Shown in pieces: positions 57,684-64,000 of a DNA stretch of 64,000 nucleotides. The stretch spans positions 1 to 64,000 of the forward strand of contig NZ_JAERUC010000196.1 of the NCBI RefSeq assembly GCF_016745505.1, in the 5' to 3' direction. The notes under the pieces are model-generated. The model was not told the DNA's origin. It ran no database searches and saw only the letters and a program-made list of their open reading frames with translations. Source of the DNA: Streptomyces silvae (lineage in GTDB: Bacteria > Actinomycetota > Actinomycetes > Streptomycetales > Streptomycetaceae). How positions within the stretch are numbered: position 1 is the first letter of the stretch; each line of letters opens with the position of its first letter. Made by a program: the position numbers and the translations under genes.

Positions 57684-59060
57684 ATGTCATCCGCACCGCG
57701 TCACCTCGCCACACGACGACAGGTCCTGGCCGGCAGCGCCGCGACCGCCGCCTCGGTCGCCTTCACCGGGGCCTTCACCGAACTCTTCTCCGGCACCGCC
57801 GAAGCCAGGGGCCACGGGGGCTACGGCCCCCTCCTGCCGGACCCCGACGGCCTGCTCGACCTGCCGAAAGGTTTCCGCTATCGGGTGCTCTCCCGGGAGG
57901 GCGACCAGCTCCGCTCCGGCGAGGGCCGGGTCCCCAGCAACCACGACGGCATGGCGGCCTTCGCCGGCCGTCACGGGCGGGTCCACCTCGTGCGCAACCA
58001 CGAGAACCGCGAGAGCGCGAAGATCGCGGTTCCCACGATCGAGGGCCTCACCTACGACCCGATGGGCAAGGGCGGCTGTACGGCTCTCGAACTCGACGGC
58101 CGTGGCACCGTGCACGGCGAGCGGGTCGCCATCGCGGGCACGGCCGTCAACTGCGCGGGCGGCCCCACCCCTTGGAACACCTGGCTGACCTGCGAGGAGA
58201 CCGAGGACCGGGCCGGCACCAACGGCTACACGAAGGACCACGGCTTCATCTTCGAGGTGGACGGTGCCGATCCGCGCCGCACCGGGGCCGTCCCGCTGAC
58301 CGCGATGGGCCGCTTCCAGCACGAGGCCATCGCGGTCGACCCGCGGAACGGCATCGTCTACGAGACGGAGGACGCCTTCGAGAAGCCGTTCGGGCTCTTC
58401 TACCGCTTCCTCCCCGAGAAGCCGCTCGGCGGTACGGGCTCCCTGCGGGCCGGCGGCGCGCTGGAGGCCATGCGGGTGCCGGGCGTGCCCGACCTGTCCG
58501 TGATCCAGGAGACGGGGGCGAGCTTCGACCGGATCGAGTGGGTCCCCGTACCGGATCCGCAGGCCGCCGAGACGCCGATCCGGTTGCAGGACTTCGGACC
58601 GAAGGGCATCACGCACGCCCAGAAGCTGGAGGGCTGTTACTGGGGCGGTTCGTCGGTGTACTTCGTCTCGAGCTTCGCGCACAGCTCGGAGGGCTCGGCC
58701 GCCGACCACTTCGGCCAGGTCTGGCGGTACGAGCCGAAGCGGCGCCGGCTCACCCTGGTGATCGTCTTCGGCCCGGACACCGACGTCCAGCTGCCGGGCG
58801 AGTCCCCGGACAACATCTGTCTCGCCGCGGGCGGCGGGCTGATGGTCTGCGAGGACGGCGGCGGCGCGCAGCACGTGCTCGGGGTGACACGGCGCGGCGA
58901 GGTCTACGCGATGGCACGCGGCCGGCAGAACATCGGGACCGCCGAGGACCCGGAGTGGGGCGAGTTCGCGGGTGTCACGTTCTCGCCGGACGGCGGGACG
59001 ATGTTCGTGAACTGCTACACGCCGGGGACGACCTTCGCGGTGACGGGCCCCTGGCACTGA
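57684..59060 (+). CDS. PhoX-family (DUF839) phosphatase, Tat-exported
   Basis: A 458-residue exported protein. A twin-arginine signal (ATRRQVLAGSAATAA, Arg11-Arg12) is followed by a beta-propeller of the PhoX type: LPKGFRYRVLSREGDQL, HLVRNHENRESAK, GPTPWNTWLTCEETEDRAG and DNICLAAGGGLMVCEDG. Such enzymes are calcium/iron-dependent alkaline phosphatases that release phosphate from organic esters outside the cell; several family members are uncharacterised. AGGGAG upstream supports the ATG. No clear PhoP box was found in its upstream region. Confidence 0.9.
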   Translation: MSSAPRHLATRRQVLAGSAATAASVAFTGAFTELFSGTAEARGHGGYGPLLPDPDGLLDLPKGFRYRVLSREGDQLRSGEGRVPSNHDGMAAFAGRHGRVHLVRNHENRESAKIAVPTIEGLTYDPMGKGGCTALELDGRGTVHGERVAIAGTAVNCAGGPTPWNTWLTCEETEDRAGTNGYTKDHGFIFEVDGADPRRTGAVPLTAMGRFQHEAIAVDPRNGIVYETEDAFEKPFGLFYRFLPEKPLGGTGSLRAGGALEAMRVPGVPDLSVIQETGASFDRIEWVPVPDPQAAETPIRLQDFGPKGITHAQKLEGCYWGGSSVYFVSSFAHSSEGSAADHFGQVWRYEPKRRRLTLVIVFGPDTDVQLPGESPDNICLAAGGGLMVCEDGGGAQHVLGVTRRGEVYAMARGRQNIGTAEDPEWGEFAGVTFSPDGGTMFVNCYTPGTTFAVTGPWH

Positions 59061-59156
59061 CCGAGGCACCAGCAGACGGGTGATCCGGCCGCCCGCCGGA
59101 CGGGCGGCCGGAGCGCCGTGCACAGGATCCGGTGCACCACCGGCTAACGTCCCCCA

Positions 59157-60110
59157 GTGATCAAATCCGTTCGTACGATGATCGTGCTGACTGTTCTGGG
59201 TGGAGTGCTGGCCGGCTGCGGTTCCCCGGAGGACACCCGCTCCAGGACCGCCGCGCTTCCGACGGCCTCTCCGGACGCGGCGGCACCGGCGGCGTCCGGG
59301 CCCGCGACGGGTTCCGCCTCCCCGTCGCGGGCACCCGAGAGCGGGCCGCCCGTGCTGGCTCCGGGCCCCGGCGGTCTCACCCCGGTCTTCGAGCGACGGG
59401 CGGACGGCACCTCGGGGCCGGGCGCCGGGACGCGAGGCGGAAGCGCGGCCTCGGGAACGCCGGGAGCATCCGGGGGCGAGAAGGTCGTGGCGCTCACCTT
59501 CGACGCGGACATGACGGCGGATCAGGGGCCCCGTGCCGCGGACGGCGAGCACTTCGACAACCCGGCGCTGATCGCCTCGCTCCGCCGGCTGAAGGTCCCC
59601 TCGACGGTCTTCATGACCGGCCGATGGGCCCAGGAGTACCCGGTCCAGGCCCGCTCGATCGGCACCGACCCCCTGTTCGAGATCGCCAACCACTCGTTCA
59701 GCCACTACGCCTTCTCGTCCCCCTGCTACGGGCTGCCGACCGTCGGGAAGCCGGACATGCGGCGCGATGTGGAGCGGGCCTTCACCGCGATCCGGAGGAC
59801 GGGGGCGCGCAATGTCGTGCCGTACTTCCGTTTCCCCGGCGGCTGCTACGACGATGTCGCGCTGAAGGCCCTGGCCCCGACCGGGGTGACCGCGGTCCAG
59901 TGGGACGTGGTCAGCGGTGACGCCTTCGCCACGGACGCGGACGCCGTGGCCGAGCAGGTGCTGGACGGGGTGAAGCCGGGGTCGCTGGTGGTCATGCACT
60001 GCACCCGCAGCGCGGCGCCCGTCACCGAGGACGCCGTACGCCGGATCGTCCCGGAGCTGCGTGAGCGCGGCTACCGCTTCGTCAAGGTCTCCGAGCTGAT
60101 GCGCGGCTGA
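59157..60110 (+). CDS. Polysaccharide deacetylase lipoprotein
   Basis: Surface lipoprotein of 317 residues. Lipobox LAGC with Cys21, then a Ser/Pro/Gly-rich linker to about residue 105 and a NodB domain. Catalytic residues are Asp116 and the metal ligands Asp118, His179 and His183 (TFDAD; HSFSH), with RFPGGCYDD and VVMHCT completing the site. The likely action is N-deacetylation of peptidoglycan or chitin-like polymers. The GTG at 59157 lacks a ribosome-binding site, but a TAACGT -10-like box ends seven bases upstream (59145-59150), so the mRNA may be leaderless; ATG at 59178 is the alternative. Confidence 0.9.
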   Translation: MIKSVRTMIVLTVLGGVLAGCGSPEDTRSRTAALPTASPDAAAPAASGPATGSASPSRAPESGPPVLAPGPGGLTPVFERRADGTSGPGAGTRGGSAASGTPGASGGEKVVALTFDADMTADQGPRAADGEHFDNPALIASLRRLKVPSTVFMTGRWAQEYPVQARSIGTDPLFEIANHSFSHYAFSSPCYGLPTVGKPDMRRDVERAFTAIRRTGARNVVPYFRFPGGCYDDVALKALAPTGVTAVQWDVVSGDAFATDADAVAEQVLDGVKPGSLVVMHCTRSAAPVTEDAVRRIVPELRERGYRFVKVSELMRG

Positions 60111-60128
60111 GTCCGGCGCGCCCGCGCG

Positions 60129-60320
60129 TCAGCCCGAACAGGCGGTACGCCCCGCCTCCTGCCAGGCGCAGACCGGGCAGAGGGTGGCGCCCTTCGTCGA
60201 CTCCGGGTACTCGGTGGGCTTCCGGCAGAGCACGCACTCGGCGTACGGCGGGCCCGCGTCCACGGGCGCGGGGTCCGGCGCGGGCGTCCCGCAGTACGCA
60301 TCATCCATGCGTTCGTCCAT
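60129..60320 (-). CDS. Small zinc-ribbon protein (63 aa)
   Basis: A short protein with two CXXC knuckles, ECVLCRKPTEYPES and LCPVCAWQEAG, sufficient for a zinc ribbon, preceded by a proline-rich stretch. Codon bias is that of a real gene and the frame is preserved to the stop. The start is either ATG at 60320 or ATG at 60308; neither has a strong ribosome-binding site. It begins 14 bases downstream of the ABC-fusion gene stop on the same strand and may be the last gene of that operon. Function unknown. Confidence 0.6.
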   Translation of the reverse strand: MDERMDDAYCGTPAPDPAPVDAGPPYAECVLCRKPTEYPESTKGATLCPVCAWQEAGRTACSG

Positions 60321-60334
60321 GCGTACGAGCGTAC

Positions 60335-62011
60335 TCACTCGCGCAGGGCCGCGAGGCGGGCCGTGAGGGCTGCCACCGCGACGGCGACGACGGCGGCCCC
60401 CGCGGCCGGCAGGAGCGGCAGCCGCACGGTGCCGGTGAGCGAGCCGGTGACCAGGTCCGTCACCGCGGCCTTCGCGGGCGACCCGTCGGTCACCAGGGCG
60501 AGCAGCGCGGCCGATACGGTCGCGGCGAGCGACCAGCCGTGGCGGCGCAGGACCGGCCGGGCACAGAGCGCCCCGACCACGCCGCCCAGGAGGGCGGAGC
60601 ACGCCGCCGCGAGGAGTCCGGCGAGCGCGGCGGGCAGGAGCGGGACGGCCACGGTGTGATCGGTGCTGACCGGTGCGCTCATCAGCAGAACGGCCCCCGT
60701 CCCCGCGCCGCCCAGGGCGAGCGCGTACCCGAGGCCGGTGAGCAGCGAGGCGCAGTGGGCGCGCGACGGGCCGACGGCCGCGGCGGTGACCGCCCGGGCG
60801 GCGGGCGGCTCCTGGGTGACGCAGAGCCGTACGAGCCAGGCGGCCACGGGGAGCAGCGCGGCGGCGGCGTAACCGAGCGAGTCCAGCAGGGGCTGCCCCG
60901 CCCGTACGCCGATGCCGAGGAAGGCGGCGTACAGGAGGAGGGGCGCGAGCCAGCGCTGGGAGCGTGCCAGCAGCGCCGCCTGGTAGCGCGCCGCGGCGGC
61001 CGTGCGGCGGCCCGGCGGCCGGACCGCGAGAGCCGGGCGGGCCGGGCGGACCGGGAGGGAGACCGTCTCCGGTGCGGCGTCCGTGGTGCCCGTGGGTCCG
61101 GCGCCGGGAGCAGCGGGCCGGGGCGTCATGTCCACGGCTGCCACGGCCGAGGCGGCGGCGGGGGCGGAGGCCGGGACCGGGGCGGGGAGCTGCGAGAGCC
61201 CGGTGATGTGCCACGGCGGGCGAGCCGTGAGCAGGGCGTGGAGCAGGGGGTCCGAGTACGCCGCGGAGGTCGTGAGCCGGATCGCGGCCGGATTCCCGGC
61301 GTCCCGTTCCACCGCCGGGGCCCCCGGCAGTTCCGGCGGGAGGGCGGCGGACGGCCGGCCCGTCGCCTCGATCCGCACGCGCGGCCCGTCGTCACCGGGC
61401 GAGGCCGGCACCGGGGTGAGGGTGCGGTCCTCCAGCCGGTACGCGAGGCCCACCGTGCCGGCGAGCCGTCCCGGGTCGTGGTCGACGAACACCACCGTGG
61501 CGCCGTCGGCGGCCCGCTCCGCGACGGCCCGGTCCAGTGCTCCGCGGGCCTCGGTGTCCAGCCCGGTCCAGGCCTCGTCCAGGACGAGGAGGTCCGGCCC
61601 GGCGAGGAGCGCCTGGGCGAGGGCGACCTTCTGGCTGGTGCCCTTGGAGAGCTCGGCGAGGGGTGTACGGGCGTATCCGGCGGCCCCGAAGCGCGCCAGC
61701 CACTCCTGGCCGCGTGCGGCGGCCTCGGCTGCCGGGAGCCCGTGGACGCGCCCCAGGTGGGTGAGGTAGCCGGCCGCGGTGAACGGCAGCGCGGCGGGGA
61801 AGCGTTCGGGGACGTACGCCGTGCGCGGCCGGCCCGTGATGCGCCCCTCGGTCGGCGCGTCGATGCCGGCGAGCAGCCGCAGGAGTGTCGACTTGCCGAC
61901 TCCGTTGGCTCCCTCGATCCGGACCAGGGTGTGCGCGGGCAGGTCCAGGTCGAGCCCGCGCAGCACCCAGGGGCCGCGCAGGCCGTACCGGCGGCCCACT
62001 CCTCTCAGCAT
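60335..62011 (-). CDS. ABC transporter with fused ATPase and membrane domain
   Basis: A 558-residue half-transporter-like fusion. The ATPase domain is N-terminal: Walker A GANGVGKST at residues 34-42, signature-like LSKGTSQ and Walker B LLVLDEAWTG. A long Ala/Pro-rich linker leads to about six hydrophobic segments in the last 200 residues. The order ATPase-then-membrane is the reverse of most exporters. The ATG at 62011 overlaps the stop of the AIM24 gene (TGATG), indicating translational coupling. Substrate unknown. Confidence 0.85.
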   Translation of the reverse strand: MLRGVGRRYGLRGPWVLRGLDLDLPAHTLVRIEGANGVGKSTLLRLLAGIDAPTEGRITGRPRTAYVPERFPAALPFTAAGYLTHLGRVHGLPAAEAAARGQEWLARFGAAGYARTPLAELSKGTSQKVALAQALLAGPDLLVLDEAWTGLDTEARGALDRAVAERAADGATVVFVDHDPGRLAGTVGLAYRLEDRTLTPVPASPGDDGPRVRIEATGRPSAALPPELPGAPAVERDAGNPAAIRLTTSAAYSDPLLHALLTARPPWHITGLSQLPAPVPASAPAAASAVAAVDMTPRPAAPGAGPTGTTDAAPETVSLPVRPARPALAVRPPGRRTAAAARYQAALLARSQRWLAPLLLYAAFLGIGVRAGQPLLDSLGYAAAALLPVAAWLVRLCVTQEPPAARAVTAAAVGPSRAHCASLLTGLGYALALGGAGTGAVLLMSAPVSTDHTVAVPLLPAALAGLLAAACSALLGGVVGALCARPVLRRHGWSLAATVSAALLALVTDGSPAKAAVTDLVTGSLTGTVRLPLLPAAGAAVVAVAVAALTARLAALRE

Positions 62012-62688
62012 CAATGGGCCGACGGCTTCTCCGGCTTGAGCTCACTCGGCCGTACGATCACGAACCCCTCGCCCTCCAGCTTCAGCTGGACCGCCTCGCC
62101 CGATCCGCCGCGCACCATCGAGCCGAAGCTCTGCGAGCGGTGCAGCGAGGTGGAGAGCTGGGCGCTCCAGCCGACGACCGCGTCCGTGTCGACGTACACG
62201 GGCTGCTGCGGGGTCACGGGGATCACGATGGGGTGGCCGTCGCAGATCAGGCCGAGCTTCCCGTATCCGCTGAAGACGCTGTTGAAAAGGCCGCCACCGG
62301 TCATCCCGGCGCCCTTCACGGTCTTGATCTCGTAGGAGAGGGTCGCGTCGAAACAGAGGACGTTGCGGCCGTTGATGGTCAGGACGTCGCCCTGCTCCAT
62401 CTCGACGATGAAGCAGTTCGCCGCCTCGTGGGCGAACCACGCCTCGCCCCGGCCGGTGACCGCCATGAGGGCCAGCCCCTCGCCGGTCACGGCGCGCTTG
62501 AGCATGCCGCCTATGCCCTGGCCCTTGCGCTCGAACCGGAGATCGCCGCGGAAGGCGATCATCGATCCCTGGCGTGCGTGCATCTCACCGTTGACGGCGT
62601 ACTTGATGGATTTGGCGTTCTGCAGGGTCATGCCGGGGGCGGTGGCCTGCTGGGCCATGTGCTCGCTGGAAAAGAGATCGCTCTTCAT
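62011..62688 (-). CDS. AIM24 family protein
   Basis: A 225-residue cytoplasmic protein with the beta-rich AIM24/TRAP-like fold: SMIAFRGDLRFERKGQGIGG, then GLALMAVTGRGEAWFAHEA, and LFNSVFSGYGKLGLICDGHP. Bacterial members are of unknown function; the yeast relative is a mitochondrial inner-membrane biogenesis factor. The second ATG (62688) is preferred because GAGGAT lies eight bases upstream, overlapping the first ATG at 62697. It is translationally coupled to the ABC-fusion gene downstream, an uncommon pairing. Confidence 0.88.
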   Translation of the reverse strand: MKSDLFSSEHMAQQATAPGMTLQNAKSIKYAVNGEMHARQGSMIAFRGDLRFERKGQGIGGMLKRAVTGEGLALMAVTGRGEAWFAHEAANCFIVEMEQGDVLTINGRNVLCFDATLSYEIKTVKGAGMTGGGLFNSVFSGYGKLGLICDGHPIVIPVTPQQPVYVDTDAVVGWSAQLSTSLHRSQSFGSMVRGGSGEAVQLKLEGEGFVIVRPSELKPEKPSAH

Positions 62689-62762
62689 GGCGTGCATCCT
62701 CGCCCGGAGCCCTTCGTTCCGCCAAGAACGGGTGGTCGCGGCGGCCTGGCAGACTGGTGGGT

Positions 62763-63527
62763 GTGAGCACCGAGAGCATTCCCGAGCCCCTTCCCGTCTC
62801 CCCGGAGGCCCCGGCCGGCAGTCCCTTCCGTACGGAACCGACGGCCCGCGACGAGGCCCCGCAGTTCGTGCTGCCGCTGGTGGTGCACCTGGAGAAGACC
62901 GACCCGCCGGCGCGCAACGACGCCCTGGTGACCGCGGCCCGCGCGGTGCTCACGATCCTCTCGGACCCGCGCTCGCTCGGTGAGGACGAGGGCGGGGCGG
63001 AGGGCGAGTGGGCGCAGGTCATGCGCGACTGGCAGGACGCCCGGATCCGCAAGGTGGTGCGGCGGGCGCGCGGTGCGGAGTGGCGCAAGGCTTCCGCGCT
63101 GCCGGGGATCACGGTCACGGGTGAGCACGCGGAGGTGCGGGTCTTCCCGCCGGTGCCCCTGGACGGCTGGCCGAAGGAGCTGGCCAAGCTCCAGGTGTCG
63201 GGGACCGACCTGGACGACCCGGAGGCCCCGCCCGCGCCGGATCCGTCCGGCCCGGTGCTGTGGATGAATCCGGACGTCGCCATGTCGGCGGGCAAGGCGA
63301 TGGCGCAGGCCGGGCACGGCGCGCAGCTCGCCTGGTGGGAGCTGTCGGAGACGGAGCGCAAGGCGTGGCGGGAGGCGGGGTTCCCGCTCTCCGTCGCCAC
63401 CCCGGACGCCGCCCGCTGGCGCGAACTGACCGCGAGCGGACTGCCGGTGGTGCGGGACGCCGGCTTCACCGAGGTCGCCCCGGGGTCCTGCACGGTCGTC
63501 GCCGACCACCCGGCCCTGCGCCGCTGA
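62763..63527 (+). CDS. PTH2-like peptidyl-tRNA hydrolase domain protein
   Basis: A 254-residue protein. The C-terminal half contains the PTH2-type core MSAGKAMAQAGHGAQLA, followed by ATPDAARWRELTASGLPVVR and TEVAPGSCTVVA, as in archaeal/eukaryotic peptidyl-tRNA hydrolase 2. The N-terminal half (FVLPLVVHLEKTDPPARNDA) is actinobacteria-specific. It may recycle peptidyl-tRNA or act on another ester. Two GTG starts (62757 and 62763) are possible and neither has a good ribosome-binding site; I choose the second. Confidence 0.8.
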   Translation: MSTESIPEPLPVSPEAPAGSPFRTEPTARDEAPQFVLPLVVHLEKTDPPARNDALVTAARAVLTILSDPRSLGEDEGGAEGEWAQVMRDWQDARIRKVVRRARGAEWRKASALPGITVTGEHAEVRVFPPVPLDGWPKELAKLQVSGTDLDDPEAPPAPDPSGPVLWMNPDVAMSAGKAMAQAGHGAQLAWWELSETERKAWREAGFPLSVATPDAARWRELTASGLPVVRDAGFTEVAPGSCTVVADHPALRR

Positions 63528-63537
63528 ACGGTCGCGG

Positions 63538-63553
63538 GGCCGGAAGTCCGGCC
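63538..63553 (+). terminator. 7-bp hairpin after the PTH2-like gene
   Basis: GGCCGGA and TCCGGCC with an AG centre, 10 bases past the stop. It is short and only a possible terminator. Confidence 0.4.
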
Positions 63554-63682
63554 GGCTGAACATTCCTGCGCCGATATACGTACCTCCCGGTACTGCCGCA
63601 CCGGCATTACCGCCAAGTAGGTTGAGCGACGAGTCAGTTGGCGGTTGATTCGACGTTGTCACGCACCTGCCCGGGAGACATC

Positions 63683-64000
63683 TTGCTGCGACGCATCAAC
63701 GGAACGGCCCTCATCATCGCCGCGCTGGTCGCCACACTCGGCGCGCTCGCCTTCCCCGTGTGGTCGTACGCCGACCGCTCCGGGACCGGCGAGGCCAATC
63801 TGAACGCGTCCAGCGTGGCCACCCAGTGGGGCCCGCTCTCCGCGACCGACCGGGACTTCCTGGTCAAGGTGCGTCTGGCGGGGCTGTGGGAACTGCCCGC
63901 CGGGCAGCAGGCCATCGAGCGGGCGCCCAGCGAGGGGGTGAAGCTCGCGGGCGATCATCTGGTGGTCGGTCACACGGATCTGGACCGGCGGGCCCGCGAC
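63683..64000 (+). CDS. DUF4142 domain protein, N-terminal part
   Basis: The frame opens with TTG at 63683, preceded by a well-placed GGGAGA, and runs off the window after 106 codons. It encodes an N-terminal signal or membrane anchor (GTALIIAALVATLGALAF) and the start of a DUF4142 helical domain, with SATDRDFLVKVRLAGLWELP, then GQQAIERAPSEGVKLAGDHL. DUF4142 proteins are exported helical-bundle proteins of unknown role. Composition and codon bias are normal. The rest of the gene lies beyond the window. Confidence 0.8.
   Translation, partial: MLRRINGTALIIAALVATLGALAFPVWSYADRSGTGEANLNASSVATQWGPLSATDRDFLVKVRLAGLWELPAGQQAIERAPSEGVKLAGDHLVVGHTDLDRRARD

Noticed and set aside
1..64000. tRNA, rRNA, CRISPR arrays, insertion sequences, prophage or integrase genes
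   Set aside because: Scanned by eye; no transposase, integrase or repeat-spacer pattern and no tRNA-like or rRNA-like stretch was noticed. A tRNA scan would be needed to be certain.

Overview
The window looks like a chromosomal segment of a Streptomyces or very close relative. Base composition is very GC-rich with G or C at nearly every third codon position. GTG and even TTG starts are common. Gene content is typical: a streptogrisin-type protease, an OleD-like macrolide glucosyltransferase, a sugar importer without its own ATPase, twin-arginine secreted enzymes and a SAV2148-type HEPN protein. From memory, and unchecked, much of the gene order resembles the S. coelicolor SCO6097 to SCO6060 interval, interrupted by blocks that look more strain-specific. 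I see no rRNA, tRNA, CRISPR array, insertion sequence, prophage or origin.

Layout. 0-5.2 kb: end of a sulfate/sulfonate assimilation operon (cysN, an SsuABC-type importer, sirohydrochlorin chelatase). 5.2-12.4 kb: minus-strand genes for a DsbA-like protein, ketopantoate reductase-like protein, secreted S1 protease, NTF2-like and DUF1697 proteins, secreted subtilase and macrolide glycosyltransferase. 12.4-15.5 kb: a three-gene carbohydrate ABC importer. 15.6-19.1 kb: a phosphotransferase, a DUF4333 lipoprotein, a DnaQ-like exonuclease and the HEPN protein. 19.5-30.4 kb: alpha-glucan and trehalose metabolism (glgX, treY, treZ) with an FHA protein, two paralogous acetyltransferases (one behind a leader peptide) and a GH1 beta-glucosidase interspersed. 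30.5-35.4 kb: aldo/keto reductase, M24 peptidase, P-loop kinase, VOC protein and membrane protein. 34.5-37.8 kb: threonine degradation (tdh-kbl) followed by a LysR regulator. 38.2-41.9 kb: two divergent MarR regulators, an MFS exporter and an alpha/beta hydrolase. 42.1-45.1 kb: a GAP1-like protein and a zinc-ribbon protein. 45.1-48.8 kb: a GntR regulator and two Tat-exported amidohydrolases. 48.8-51.6 kb: a TetR regulator and a frameshifted MMPL transporter. 51.7-56.8 kb: conserved housekeeping genes (msrB, murC, a USP-like protein, a RibD-C reductase, zapE, an OsmC protein). 57.0-64.0 kb: secreted I36-like protein, PhoX-like phosphatase, polysaccharide deacetylase, an AIM24/ABC pair, a PTH2-like hydrolase and the start of a DUF4142 gene.

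How the genes work together. CysN makes APS; the chelatase supplies siroheme for sulfite reductase; the importer brings in oxidised organic sulfur. GlgX debranches glycogen, and TreY and TreZ convert the malto-oligosaccharides to trehalose. Tdh and Kbl turn threonine into glycine and acetyl-CoA. Several regulators sit beside matching palindromes: GntR sites at 45.9 kb, TetR sites at 48.8 kb and a MarR site at 38.75 kb. The most notable observations are a leader-peptide attenuator candidate in front of an acetyltransferase (26.0-26.16 kb), a GAP1-like conflict-system protein without its usual GTPase partners, a self-contained GntR/amidohydrolase cassette, a likely frameshift in the MMPL transporter and a 25-bp tandem repeat between a reductase and zapE. 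All function calls rest on reading the translated sequence; no searches were run.
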